From Breviolum minutum Mf 1.05b.01 (lineage: Eukaryota; Sar; Dinophyceae; Suessiales; Symbiodiniaceae): a stretch of 64,000 nt of DNA. The stretch lies in the NCBI GenBank assembly GCA_000507305.1, contig DF240872.1, positions 1 to 64,000 of the forward strand. Reading direction: 5' to 3'. Shown here in pieces: positions 1-11,064 of this stretch. The position numbers and the translations under genes are program-made. Under the pieces are notes generated by a model. It did no database searches. It saw only the letters and a list, made by a program, of their open reading frames with translations, and had not been told where the DNA came from. Position 1 is the first letter of the stretch; the number at the start of each line of letters is the position of its first letter.

Positions 1-748
1 TCGAAAGTCAAGATGGCGCCCAAAAACAAGGGTTTAGTTCTCATGATTCTCATGTGTTATATATATATATATTATTACCTGTATATCGATCCCGAATTCA
101 TGTGTATTGTAGTAACCTCCAAAACAAAAACAACCTTCCCAATCCTTTATAATAAATATAAACATATATATATATATACATTCTCTTCAAACAAAGTCCA
201 CAAAAAAGTCAACAAATCAACCCTTACAATCCTTTATATCTATATACATCATCTTGAAACACTGTCCACAAGCAAAATCAAGCAAATAGATCTTTACAAT
301 CCTCCACATTCTGGAAACCAGCAATAAGTTTACCCCAAAAAATCTCACCTTCCAGCTATTGTTTTTTGTTGAGGCGTTCGGGAATTGGATCAGGTGCGAA
401 TCGAAAGAGGGTGGTGAAAATGGGAGATGGTGTGGATGGAAGATGGGTGTAGGAGCGGAAAAGTACATTCCTAAAAATCATGACTGGTCAACCTACCCCC
501 CCCCCCCCCAAACATTACCGGCCCTCCTCAGGAGGTGTTTGGTGTTCCAAACGAAGACAAGGTATTTCGAAGACACGGACATATTTTTGTTGGAAGATTT
601 GATCCATGCATAACATTGGAGCCGACCAACCCCTCAAAAAAAGGTAATCAGTCGGGGGCCCCAGTTGGTCCTCTCTGCCATCCTTCTGGAGGCTTTGCAA
701 ATAACGTGTCACGGTGTTTGTTCCTAACATCCAACTTCACCAGTTTCG

Positions 749-905
749 TTTGAGCGACAAAAGGGCCCAAACGGTTGTTTAGGGAATATAGGAAATACTA
801 CACATGCAGCTTATATGGGGATTATTTCATAAACCATGAAATAAGGATCCCTATTAAACAACCATGATTCACTGGAAAGTAAGGGCGTTTTTTTTGTGGC
901 TCATT
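749..905. mobile_element. Family H inverted-repeat element
   Basis: Outer ends TGAGC(A/G)ACAAAA and TTTTGTGGCTCA, inner repeats GGTTGTTTA and TAAACAACC, with ATAGGRAA... and GGATCCCTATTAAAC in between. Same layout as 37713 and 63206. Diverged pieces lie near 47800 and 56720. Confidence 0.6.
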
Positions 906-1081
906 TGGCTTTATCATTGGTGGTTAATGTGTTGGGATCGTTGGACAGAAAGTGTATAATTTCTCATGGATACATAGGGTAGATTGTCAATTTTTGTTTG
1001 TGTCTTCTCTGGAATCACACTTCTACTGTACATTACTGTTCAAGCTTTAACTTTTTGGAAACATGGCTTTAACCTTGCATT

Positions 1082-1174
1082 ACCCATAGGATCCATGTAT
1101 GGTATATTCACCCACATTTACCATAAAAATCAACCAAATGTAGGTATATATACCATACGTGGATCCTATGGGTT
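1082..1174. mobile_element. Family A palindromic element, near-complete
   Basis: Starts ACCCATAGGATCCATGTATG and ends CATACGTGGATCCTATGGGT. Nearly the whole 93 bases fold into one hairpin around TAAAAATCAACC. This is a reference copy of the commonest palindromic family. Confidence 0.85.
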
Positions 1175-1481
1175 ATTTGTTTGGAAAGAAAAACATAGAA
1201 CAACTTACTGTTCAAATTCCAGATAGTCACCTGGTTTCAGGTAGAATGTTGACCAATCCACCCTTTAACTAAGCACCTCATCCTTTTCGATGTTTGAGGC
1301 TTGGTGGAAGGTTTTGGTGCCACAATTTTTTGGCATGATAAGTTTTTGCCATTTGAGCAGTGGAAACAAAAACCATACGTGATATTCCATTATATATATC
1401 ATATAAATATGTATATATGGGTGCGCGTTGCACGTTCTTCGGTCCCCCCCCCCCACCCCCCATGGTATGGTCCCCCCACAG

Positions 1482-1605
1482 TACTAGCAGCAACAGTAGT
1501 AGTACTAGTACTAGTACTACCTAGTACTAGTACTACGTAGTACTATTACTACGTAGTACTATTGCTACGTAGTACTACGTAGTAACTACGTAGTGCTACG
1601 TAGTA
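1482..1605. repeat. AGTACT/TACGTA simple repeat
   Basis: Runs of TAGTACTAG, TACTACGTAG and TATTACTACG words, each locally self-complementary. Followed by AT-rich CATACATATA sequence up to a single N at 1741. Confidence 0.8.
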
Positions 1606-1740
1606 ACATAAACACATACATATTCATATACATATCATATCATAATCATATACAAATACTAGAAACATACATTCACACCATACATATACATTCATATACA
1701 TACATATACAACTTCTTCCACCACCACCACCACCCACCAC

Positions 1741-1741
1741 N
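1741..1741. other. Unresolved base (N), probable gap
   Basis: A single N between a CCA repeat and a G-rich run. Likely a sequencing gap in low-complexity sequence. Confidence 0.8.
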
Positions 1742-1803
1742 ATGGGGTGGGGGGAGGGGGGTTACCTAGCGATGCTGGCCCATATATATATATATACATA
1801 TTA

Positions 1804-1909
1804 TACACCCCGGAAAATTAACATAGAACCCAAAAATGGAGGTTTGGAGGATGATTTTCCTTTTCAATTGGGTGATTTTTAGGTTCCACGTTAATTTGCA
1901 GGGGTGTAC
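1804..1909. mobile_element. Family I inverted-repeat element
   Basis: Ends ACACCCCGGAAAATTAACAT and ...TTAATTTGCAGGGGTGT form imperfect inverted repeats around AACCCAAAAATGGAGGTTTG. The right end contains CAG, a possible acceptor. Related copies lie at 57331 and 62509. Confidence 0.65.
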
Positions 1910-2136
1910 TGGCTGGTTATATACTGGTTAGTCCACATAGAAATGGGTAGGATTTTATACCCTATATGATAAAACAACCAGTTATAAACCCTAAATGGTG
2001 GTTATATTTTTTTGTCATTTATATCTCTGATTACTTATAACTTGATTTTAAAAATAATATAGGCAACCTGGGGCCATTTTGTTTTGGGTGATTTCAACCA
2101 TGCATCCATTTTTTCCGACGGGAGTCGGAGTCATAG

Positions 2137-2230
2137 GCGCTGGAATCCCTCGAAGAGGAACGACAGCAAGCCAAGAGGATGATGGATGATGCGAATCCAC
2201 AAATGGCCAGGCAAGGCCATGGAGACGTCG
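2137..2230 (+). CDS. Plus-strand exon, coiled-coil type
   Basis: ATAG|GCG acceptor and GTAAGG donor. It encodes ALESLEEERQQAKRMMDDAN and then PQMARQGHGDV. The charged helical composition resembles the exons at 8425, 52145 and 59487. Parent gene unknown. Confidence 0.55.
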
Positions 2231-3274
2231 GTAAGGTTAGCGCAGCTTGCCATAGAATCCATAGTATTTCCCTAGTGAAATTTCACCATGGAATCAACCA
2301 CTTCATGTGAACAAACACCAGTAGCATGGTGAGAAAAAACTGTATTTCCCTACTAATTTACCATAGAATCAACCATTCATGTTGGTGAATACACCAGTCC
2401 CATTGACGGTATGGATAAGTTTTTCTTTCAGGAGCTGGTAGTAGCAGTCATTAGCTATATGGTTTGCAATAAACTAATACGGAACGACTGGAAGTGACTG
2501 TTTGAAGTTCTATCACGACTCGTGATTTTGGAATCTCATCACGGCTAGTTCTAGGGACTACTTGGTCACATTTTGGTCTTCCATGCATCAGGATTTTTGT
2601 TTAGGGATTTTTTGTCGGTTTGCAAATAGAATCTTTGTGATAGATGAATTTTCTCTTGAAAGTTTGGGATCTTAAACATTGCTATGTTAGTTTACGGGGG
2701 GCTTGTAATTTTTGGTTTTTTTTTGAAATCTGCCAATTCTACCATGAGATTTCTCACCCTAAATCCACCACTATGAGGGACATGTTTTTTTTCCTTTTGG
2801 AAGTGCTTGTTTTTTTTCCAAGTATCCAACAGTCGCAAAATTCAAGGTAACCATATGATGCACAGACAGGCATCCAAGAGAACCCTCAAATGAAAGGAAT
2901 TCTTTCATAAGCCGTTGGTTGAGGGTCGTTTTGGTATCTCCCCAGGGCCTTTTGTTGAATCAAAAGTTGGATCAACATGAAAACATGTAACGAGAACAAC
3001 AACTTGGCCATGTCATGCCATGTTTATTTGCCAGAGGGTTGGAACTATGGTGAGAAAATTCATATTGTATGTACTATGGGCCCCCAAAACCTACATGTTT
3101 AGAGGTTTTTTAATGGTAAATGACCTGGTTTTTAGGTGGCCCAAACCTTTCTTTTTCATGGTTTTGGGGGCTCATGGTAGCTACAGCCACTGTGTACCGA
3201 AACCCGAAAAAAACCACTTCTGGCTCCTGGGATGATCATCCTTGTATCGAATATTTTTTGGCTACATGGGAACC

Positions 3275-3276
3275 AC

Positions 3277-3315
<39 letters not shown>

Positions 3316-3316
3316 T

Positions 3317-3353
<37 letters not shown>

Positions 3354-3405
3354 ACATCATCATCATCAACATCATCATCATCATCAACATCATCAACATC
3401 ATCAG
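3275..3405. repeat. (CAT)n microsatellite
   Basis: About 130 bases of CAT with occasional CAA. All six frames give homopolymer-like Ile, His, Ser or Met runs that should not be annotated as genes. Confidence 0.9.
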
Positions 3406-3710
3406 CAGGAACATCCTAGGTCCTAGAACAAGAAGGACTATATATTTGTTTTTGTCAGCGTTGATTTCCTCTTCGTAACTCCAATCAAGATCAATTAAGA
3501 CTACAGTGCTGACTACCAAATCCATCCAAATCCCGGATAAGTATTCAAAACTCATGCCTTGCAAAACTTCTATTTTCTTGGAGTGGGAAGTGTTTTTTTT
3601 GTACTTCCCACCATGGTGAATGATTTTTTTGGATCATATTTATACAGAATGTCCATTTTTCTCCCCAAAGCATCAACCGTTTTGGATAAACCTATAACTA
3701 TAATTAACTA

Positions 3711-3821
3711 TAGGTGGTGGTTTCGAATATGTTTCGTAATTTTCACCCCGAACCCTGGGGAAATGATCCAATTTCACGTTCGCATATTTTTCAAATGGGT
3801 TGAAACTCAACCACCAACTAG
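3711..3821. mobile_element. Family B inverted-repeat element
   Basis: Begins TAGGTGGTGGTTTCGAA and ends TTGAAACTCAACCACCAACT then AG. The inner conserved part is TTCACCCC...GGGGAAATGATCCAATTT. The left end offers AG|GTGGTG and the right end offers an AG. Confidence 0.8.
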
Positions 3822-3929
3822 ATAAGGATACACAACTCACATCAAAACCTCCCTTTAAACAACCTCAAGCCTCACCATTTTTTTGTTTGTTGAAGAAACC
3901 CGACTCCCGGGGTCATTTTCTGTCTTCAG

Positions 3930-4000
3930 GATGGCGGAGTTCATGACCACCGGGCAACGGAACTTACGTGGGGTCGACCACGGAGGGAGGGGAGATAAAG
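3930..4000 (+). CDS. Plus-strand exon
   Basis: CTTCAG|G acceptor and GTATGG donor. It reads MAEFMTTGQRNLRGVDHGGR and GDK in one frame. Plausible by its borders only. Family A-like sequence follows at 4020-4087. Confidence 0.35.
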
Positions 4001-5185
4001 GTATGGTATCCGTGGATCGGATTCCAATGGGACGAATGGTATTTAGCCATGGAAAATTCACCATTTTTGATGGTATATTTACCAGGAGTTTGATGGGGAT
4101 TTTCATGGCTTATGTCATGTTAGTTTGCTGGAGGGTATGTTTCACCTACCTATATAATTTACGATAAACTTACAACAACCACATGGATCGGAATATATAC
4201 GTACGAGTCCTATAGATCCCCCAAAGAAGCAGGGGCGATGTTTTATGCAAAAGAATATTGCAACTAGTTACAACGGTTACAATAGCTAGTTGGTGCTTCC
4301 AACTCTTTTAAAGTCATTTTTCACACCTGGTGAGATGAGTCATACTTTGACAGCTCAGTGTCACGGTGTCACTGGATGTCCAAAAACGGTACCTTTTACA
4401 TCCTTTTAAGCTGCGAATCGTCAACCGCCTGAGGTGCACTCTTAGAAGATTTGAAAAGAGCCGAAGCGTTTCTCAGCTTTGGAGGAAGGTTTTGGGGGGC
4501 AGTTTGCAGCACGTTGTGTTTTTGATTGTTTTGGTTGGAAGGGGGGCTGGTGTTTTAGAACACATGACAACTTGAGCTGAGTCATTTGTTTCCCACCAAA
4601 GAAAATCCCCTTGGTCTACTAAAAAAACCTACCAGGTCTCTGAAATCTTGACAAGAAAAAGTTTCATAGGCCTGGAACAAAAAACAATAATGCATATAAA
4701 TATATATGTAACGTATATGTATATATATATATATATATCTCTCAAATTCCGCGATTTTGGATATCTATGTGTTAAATTTCGGGATGTTTTATAACTAACC
4801 TAAATTCTTGCTCTTTATGGTATATCGGGGATTTTACCTACAGATGCAGTTATATAGGGATTGTTAACAAACCATTAAAGGTATCCCGACATCCCCCTTT
4901 AACGAACCAGTATGATGGAATATCACATTGTTCTCCTCCTGCCACCCCAAGATTTTCATGGACAGTTGGACAGACTCGCCCATCTAAAGCTCCGCCGACC
5001 ATACTAAGCAAACTTCTGTGGATGACATATATTCATTGGAAAGCATGGATGCCAAAATCATGTAAAAAATCTCTCAGGTTGTTTCAATACTTCAAGCTGG
5101 AACACACCTTCCACCACTTTCGCCAAGTGTCCCTGCAAAACAAAACGGTGTTTTGAAAAACAACATGTTACATTGGTTTTGTTAA
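4001..5185. other. Intron-like region
   Basis: Contains a degenerate family A piece (4020-4087), an AT microsatellite at about 4700-4740 and a diverged family H piece (about 4830-4910). No supported exon. Confidence 0.45.
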
Positions 5186-5251
5186 TAGGATCCATCGATG
5201 GTATATCTACCGACACGTTTTGCATACAAAATCAACCATCCATGGATCCTA
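5186..5251. mobile_element. Family A palindrome, short copy
   Basis: TAGGATCCATCGATGGTATA at the left and ATCCATGGATCCTA at the right. The centre is shortened relative to the 93-base form. Confidence 0.65.
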
Positions 5252-5532
5252 AAATAAACAAGTTCCATAGGGATTTTGTATGATATGTTGAACATGTTTT
5301 TCATCTTGCCCCTCTGATCTCCACACCAAAATCATCCTCCCCCCAAAAAAACACCTGTTGAAAGTCACACACAAGATGGGGCCCCCTAACTACTATAAGT
5401 AGATTTATCCCTAGTTATACCCATCTACAACCATGGTTAAATAGGGTTTGCTGGGGTTACAACTACCTTATAACAAGGGGGGCCCCTTCTTGTACAACTC
5501 GGTGCATTTATTTTTCAATTCGCCGAGGAAGC

Positions 5533-5643
5533 AAGAAATGGTACAAGAAAAGCTCGAGGAAGCGGTCTGGCCGGAGAGCAAAAACTTGGTACACGATATG
5601 GTCCGCAACAAAGAAATTGACACTTGGCAATATGCTGCAATGA
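5533..5643 (+). CDS. Plus-strand exon, helical
   Basis: GGAAG| acceptor. It encodes QEMVQEKLEEAVWPESKNLV and then HDMVRNKEIDTWQYAA before a poly-T run. Good composition, function unknown. Confidence 0.5.
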   Translation, partial: KKWYKKSSRKRSGRRAKTWYTIWSATKKLTLGNMLQ

Positions 5644-5713
5644 TAGTTTTTTTTTTGTGTTTTGTATTTTTAATGGACTGGCTGCCGAAAAACTATGAAA
5701 ACATGCTGGTGAT

Positions 5714-5715
5714 GG

Positions 5716-5750
<35 letters not shown>

Positions 5751-5813
5751 GCTGTTGCTGTTGTTGTTGTTGAATGTTGTTTCTGATGATGTTGTTGTTG
5801 TTGTTGTCGTTGT
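5714..5813. repeat. (GTT)n microsatellite
   Basis: GTT repeats with a few GCT and GAT units. Apparent poly-Val and poly-Asn frames are spurious. Confidence 0.9.
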
Positions 5814-6217
5814 GAGTTCGTTTGTTGGAAGATAAGATTGGTAAGCTGCAGAAAGGAGGAGGTGACTAATTGTCGCATGATAATTCGCTGACTTGTTTAG
5901 TTGCATTGATGTTTTAGTCAATTAGCAGATCCTACCGAAGGACTTCTTCAAAAGTCCTTTTTTTGGAAATCGACCTGAAAACATAACTCGTCTTTCTGAA
6001 GGTCTCAGGCAAAACATGCAGCCCTCTTTTTTGCTTAACGCCTGGACCTTTTTCCAACATTTTATCTTCCTGTTTCCAGTCGTGCTTGACGATCCGAAAC
6101 TTGTGACCCGATCGTGATGTGGTTTTTGCATGGTGAATGTCTGACATGGTGAATGCATGATAGACCGACCCCCAAGAATTGTCGTTATTTTGCCATTGAG
6201 ATGGTTAAATACCATGT

Positions 6218-6320
6218 CCCATAGGATTCATTCATGGTATTTTTTTCCCTCAAACTTGGGTAGTTTTGAGGGTTGAATGTAGGTAATATATTATATATTT
6301 TATACATGGATTCCATGTGG
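6218..6320. mobile_element. Family A palindrome, diverged
   Basis: CCCATAGGATTCATTCATGG at the left and TACATGGATTCCATGTGG at the right, with an internal TTTGAGGGTTGAATGTAGG. The arms are less perfect than in the reference copy. Confidence 0.6.
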
Positions 6321-6883
6321 TATACATAATTTGCCCTGTACAAGTCGAAACTCTGCCCACTCACCATCCAAGCTGGATAGCAGGAAGTAAGGCTACCAGG
6401 CATGGGGGCACGCACCGGGGGCAACTAAGGCCGTGGATCTCTTGGACGCCAGCATTCTTCCAGTAGCCCCACCAGTTCCAAGCGAGTCGTATCTTGGTTG
6501 AGTGAAATGCAGTGGGCCAACGAAAAACACCACGTGGGGTGACTTAACCCCACTTCCAAGTACCCAGTTATAAGTGGAATTATAACCTATAATATCTTAT
6601 AATCTAAGGTATAACCCTTATATAAATTGCATATAATAGGGTTCTAACCCCTAAAATTATAGGTGGAGTTATAATTTATCCCTATAAATGGCCTTAAAAA
6701 TATGGGTGACTCCAGTGGAGATTTTTAGCCCCACTGGTCCGTGGCCCACTGAAACCAGCCATGCTGAGGACGAGATCCGTGAAGCTCGAGGGCGAGAACG
6801 TGTCGGAAATGATTTCGGTGTCTTCGTTTTGGAGATTTCTCAATGGAAAATTCTGTAGGTGGGGCAGGAAATTCTGTAGGTGG

Positions 6884-6993
6884 TAGGTGGTGGTGGTTTC
6901 ATATTTTTTTTTTGAATTTCCAACCCTGGAAAATTATGATCCGATTTTGACGATATAATATGTTTCAAATGGGTTGGTTCAACCACCAACTCG
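6884..6993. mobile_element. Family B element
   Basis: TAGGTGGTGGTGGTTTC left end and GGTTCAACCACCAACTCG right end. The inner part reads AACCCTGGAAAATTATGATC. Confidence 0.7.
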
Positions 6994-7210
6994 ATTTTGC
7001 ATTTTACTGTCAAACGACCTTTTCTTTACTTGCTACTTGTCAGGGGGGATGATTTGAAAATAACCAGATGCTCGTTTCGTGTATGGAACATATATAGCTC
7101 TGACATATATGGGTGTTTCCTTAAATGGTGGTACACCCCATTTCACACCCCAAAATGATCATTTTTTAGTAGGAAAACCCATTGGTTGTTGGGTAAACCC
7201 ACCATTTTAG

Positions 7211-7348
7211 GAAACCTCTCAACCGATCCCACCGAGGATGCGAAAGCTGTGTCCAACCAACAGTTGGTGGCGGCGGCACGGCGACGTCAGCAGTTGAGAC
7301 AAGACAAGGAGGCGCCTCTCAGAGTCGAAGAAAAGTCAGATTTCCAGG
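7211..7348 (+). CDS. Plus-strand exon, Gln/Arg-rich helix
   Basis: TTTTAG|GA acceptor. The best of three partly open frames reads NLSTDPTEDAKAVSNQQLVA and then AARRRQQLRQDKEAPLRVEE. Probably helical. The donor may be GATGAA (GA type). Confidence 0.5.
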
Positions 7349-8424
7349 GATGAAGTGATCACAAAAGGCGACCACCGGTTACAGTCACCCCCAGAAAGCC
7401 ATGAATAGATGGTATCAAGGTAACATGGGGTTAGGTATTTGTCATCCCTAGAGTTGGAGAAAATGGGACCCAATTCCTGGTGTTGTTAAACGACCCCTTC
7501 CAAATGGCGCAGCCATTTTATAGCATATATAGCCATGGGGGTGATCTGATTACCACTTTACTGTACTCACTGGGGGGCCCCAAAGCCACTGAAAGTGATG
7601 TTGTTGGAGTCGATGAATGATTTCCTTTTGGGGCAAAGTTGGGCCTATTTTCACAGGGGGGTGAGCATGTTAGTTTCAGGGAGGGTACCTACTATATCCT
7701 ACCTTCATGGCAATGACATGCAATGACAACATGGCAGACTTGCAAAAAACACATAAACACATCATTTTTCAACCTCAACCCCAAATAAAGCTCATGTGAA
7801 GAAAGGCCAGGTGAATTGAAGTTCAATAAAAAAATTGAAGGGAGCGAGGTTGAGAGAGCTATTTGGGATCAGGATCCTTCAAGTGTCATTTCAGTCCTGT
7901 CATCTTGAAAACCATTGAACAAACATTGTTATGTTTTTTTATTTCCAACAAAAAACTCATTCATCAGTAGTATTCAAAAGGACACCTTAACACGTTCAGA
8001 AAAAAGACAAACCTTCTCAAGATGTTCCGGGAAAGAAACACATTCTCTCACCATTTTCAGACAAAAACCCATTGTCATTTTCAGAAACAAAAAATCCTCA
8101 TCGTTTTCAACAAGTAAGATCTTCTCATCACTCATCAACCAAAATTCCCAGCATCAACCTCCCAGCATCACATCCCACATCCCCAACTGCATGGGTTTTT
8201 CTACCACGACTTGGAGGATCATCCCCTGAATCTAGTAAAGGGGATCAACTTGCCGATAACCTACTTATTTCAATGGGATATGAAATCTTTGTTCATCTCA
8301 CCGTGGCTGATCCGAGAAAACCCTGATGAATCCCATCCTACCTTCCATCCATCCATCACGTGACAAACCCATCCAAGCACCTCCACCACCGGAACCTGGA
8401 CCTTTCCACCACCTGCTACCGCCA
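7349..8424. other. Intron-like region without supported exon
   Basis: Contains a possible degenerate family F copy (about 7440-7560) and a GTTAGTTTCAGGGAGGGTA end near 7670 that resembles a family J terminus. Frames at 7915-8326 look like low-quality read-through. Confidence 0.4.
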
Positions 8425-8600
8425 CGCCACGTGAAATCGAGGCCAAGGAAGCGGAGATCGAGGAGCTCCGCAGATTGGCTAACGAGGCCAAGGCCGCGGC
8501 AACTGGACGCAGTGGAAACGACGCGGTGCAACTGGATGATGCCGAGGCGGAAGTCGAAGTCGTGGGAGTTGGGGGAGTTTCCCCGGGATGCCGGTCCAGG
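8425..8600 (+). CDS. Plus-strand exon, coiled-coil type
   Basis: One frame reads REIEAKEAEIEELRRLANEA and then KAAATGRSGNDAVQLDDAEA, ending near a GTGGGA donor. The heptad-like pattern and acidic tail are clear. The opposite-strand frame of 142 residues here is a shadow. Confidence 0.6.
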
Positions 8601-8934
8601 GTGGGAGGTCGAAATTCTCTCTTCGGGATAAGCCTCCTGGTTGGGAATATTTTTTACAAGGTGGGTGTATACTAACTTGGCTGCATTTTTTTTGTGGTAA
8701 ATGTTGGCTGATGTATACCATACCATGGAATTCTATGGGTACAGGAACACACCATCAAAAAGGTCCATGTTCCAAGAGATCCACGTTAGCTTACCAGAGC
8801 GTATCGAACTATAGTTTACCCAGATGGGTGGTGAAGGGGGTGCAGATGGTAAGCTACGTTGAGGCTCCATGGGTCTCTGAAAAACAACATTTTTTTGCAA
8901 TCAAACAAAATTGGAAGGTTTCTATAGAGATTCC

Positions 8935-9036
8935 TTGGTGGTGAAACTTCAAATATGTTTTGTATTTTCACCCCGAAAATTAGGGAAATGATCCAATTTG
9001 ACGAATATTTTCAGATGGGTTGAAACCACAAACTCG
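8935..9036. mobile_element. Family B element
   Basis: TTGGTGGTGAAACTTCAAAT left end and GGGTTGAAACCACAAACTCG right end, with the usual TTCACCCC and ATGATCCAATTTGAC core. A partial copy (9431-9514) and a 5'-truncated copy (9672-9755) follow downstream. Confidence 0.75.
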
Positions 9037-9430
9037 TATAGAGATTCCCTACTAAAAGGTACTGTCATGTGGTCCTGGGTATATCCTGGCCTCCTGGGGG
9101 TGAGATCCCAGGTATTTGGTTTGTCTATGGTTTATTGGAAACCTATAAATGGGATATATTAGGGTTATAAGTTATAAGTAGGTGATTTTTTTTTCCACTG
9201 ATACGATCACCATTTAAGATCCTAAATTCCTACTAGATTCAATGGGAGATATCTTTGGAACTCATCTCACCCACTGAATCCGATCACTAGCTTGATCCCA
9301 GCACTTTCTGCAAAAACGTGATACAGGCAAGCCTTGGGTTGGATACAGGCAACTGCGGCCGGGCGACTGGTCACTGGTGGTGATGAGTGAAAAATGATGA
9401 GAAAGAAATTAGGGGGAGGGAGAAATTCAA

Positions 9431-9514
9431 CTGGGTGGTGAAACTTCAAATATGTTTTGATTTTCACCCCTAATTACTTGGGGAAGATGAACCCAATTTG
9501 ACTTTCGCATATTG
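9431..9514. mobile_element. Family B element, 3'-truncated
   Basis: Starts CTGGGTGGTGAAACTTCAAA, keeps TTTTCACCCC and CAATTTGACTTTCGCATATT, and lacks the right terminus. Possible family J-like sequence (ACTACCCTCCATGGAACTAA) follows near 9555. Confidence 0.6.
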
Positions 9515-9671
9515 ACTTAAGGGGAAGTAGTTGTGCTTTCTCAAAGGTTAACATAACTACCCTCCATGGAACTAACATAAACCGGCACTTTTGAGTCGAT
9601 ATTTTCCTTTTCCCATTTTAGTTTCGGCAACATAACTACCAAGCATGATGGGCCTTGGAACATGTATCTCG

Positions 9672-9755
9672 GTGTTTTTTTTAAGTTTCACCCCTACCTG
9701 GGGAAGATTTCCAACTTGACTAATATTTTTCAGGTGGGTTGAAACCAGCAACTAG
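9672..9755. mobile_element. Family B element, 5'-truncated
   Basis: Keeps TTTCACCCCTACCTGGGGAA and ends GGGTTGAAACCAGCAACTAG. The left terminus is missing or strongly diverged. Confidence 0.65.
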
Positions 9756-9821
9756 AAAATGTTGCTGGGAATTGTTGGAGGATTTTCCCAAAAATAATTC
9801 ATGCATTGTTTGGCTTGGTAA

Positions 9822-9941
9822 TACTGTTGATGGTTCACAAATCCGGCGATCACCAGTTGAGCTTGGCAGTTTATCCCATGCTTTGCGACGGGTTTTATAC
9901 ATCCAAACGGTGGTTGTTTGGAATTTCTTCCATCGACCGTA
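9822..9941. mobile_element. Family G inverted-repeat element
   Basis: Left end TACTGTTGATGGTTCACAAA, right end GAATTTCTTCCATCGACCGT. The interior has CCGGCGATCACCAGTTGAG and TTTATCCCAT, shared with the copies at 47099 and 51715. Confidence 0.7.
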
Positions 9942-10881
9942 TAGAGGAATTTCCCTTATAATACCCTCCCTGCAACTAAGATGTTGCCCAGAAATCAATG
10001 GTTGGTTCAGATGAATTTCCTCTTGGGTATTTCCCGCCCTTTTTTTGGGTGGCGTTTTGGTTAGTTTGTAGGCATCATGGCTGGTAAACCTACCCCCATG
10101 TAAGGTACCCCAAATGACGAATAAGGCCTTTTTTAGGGGGTTATTAACCATAGTTGTTCCCTTAATAGGGCCTTAAGGCAAGGCTTCCCCATGGGGGTAC
10201 CTGAACCATGAGGGCATGCAGGGTTTCATAAATTGATCCCCTGGTACCAAGAAGTTGGATCCCAGGTCCCCAACATATCTGAAAAACTAACAGGTTTGCT
10301 GAAAGATGTGAAAACCATGTGCCTCCAGGGGAATATGTTTCTTGGAGAAATCAATGTGACATGGGGCAGGGGGGCAGTGTCCAGTTCAAGAAGGTTGGTG
10401 TTGATATTCCCTAGGACTCCCAATCAATCAATGAGAAACAAACTGATGTAGAATCCACATGTGGGAAGACATGTGAAACGTGAATTTTCCAGTACCAAAA
10501 TGAGAAAAACGTGACATCTTCACATGTTTGGTGAAAATATCATCATGTTCAAATCTAGACCATCTTTATATCAATCATTCAAATCCTAGAAACAATTGTA
10601 CCCCACCACCCTCTCATCGCTCGTTCCCAAAGCCACTTGTGGCTTTATCACACCTGCCTTTCTCCAAGAAGGTGCCAAATGTCCACCGCTGGGACTGGTT
10701 TGGGTGAAAGAGATGCAAATTAGCTCTAGAGCTATGATTTTTTTTGCAAATTGAATTAGGAAAGATCAATCAGCCGAGTTGTCACTTGCAAAGCCATCCT
10801 CCCAGTGTTTCAACTCATTGTGGTTCTTCTGCCTTAGTTTGTTGGCTGATAGCTTTCAACTCATTTTCCAGACTAGGATAT
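9942..10881. other. Island left flank, no gene seen
   Basis: Contains a family E-like copy at 10085-10203. From about 10.25 kb downstream no small inverted-repeat element is recognised. The short frames here do not look coding. Confidence 0.45.
10085..10203. mobile_element. Family E element, diverged
   Basis: CCCCCATGTAAGGTACCCC on the left and ATGGGGGTACCTG on the right, with AATAAGGCC and its inverted GGCCTTA around TTATTAACCATAG. Confidence 0.55.
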
Positions 10882-11064
10882 TCAATATCGAATAGGCTTA
10901 GCAAATAGCAGCCACTGATTATTGAAAAAAAATGGTGCAAAGTGGGAATGCCCAAGGTGAAGAGCCAGGCACCCAAGGTAGAATCGAGTCAGCCCAACCA
11001 GTTCAATGTTGTTGTTGCAAGTAGTCTGGCAAACAACAACTAATCGTCCGATGAAATCTTCAGT
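10882..11064 (-). CDS. Island gene terminal exon 47: EDFIGR block
   Basis: TTCAAG|ACT acceptor. It encodes TEDFIGRLVVVCQTTCNNNI, then ELVGLTRFYLGCLALHLGHS, and runs to a TGA at 10882-10884. The ED-F/L-x-GR motif followed by a tyrosine-containing helix is the usual C-terminal signature of this family. The gene is taken to end here. Confidence 0.65.
   Translation of the reverse strand, partial: TEDFIGRLVVVCQTTCNNNIELVGLTRFYLGCLALHLGHSHFAPFFFNNQWLLFAKPIRY

Larger units (their letters stand above)
2231..3929. other. Non-coding stretch between plus-strand exons
   Basis: AT-rich intron-like sequence with poly-T runs. It holds the CAT microsatellite and a family B element listed separately. No convincing exon. 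Confidence 0.5.

Noticed and set aside
1..748. Genes at the window start
   Set aside because: AT microsatellites and short frames on both strands without splice support. A possible exon at 360-470 could not be framed.
3232..3564. Poly-His, poly-Ile, poly-Ser and poly-Met open frames
   Set aside because: All come from one CAT microsatellite read in different frames and strands.
8298..8726. 142-codon minus-strand frame
   Set aside because: Antisense to the helical plus exon at 8425-8600. Its composition is Arg/Ser/Gly-rich noise.
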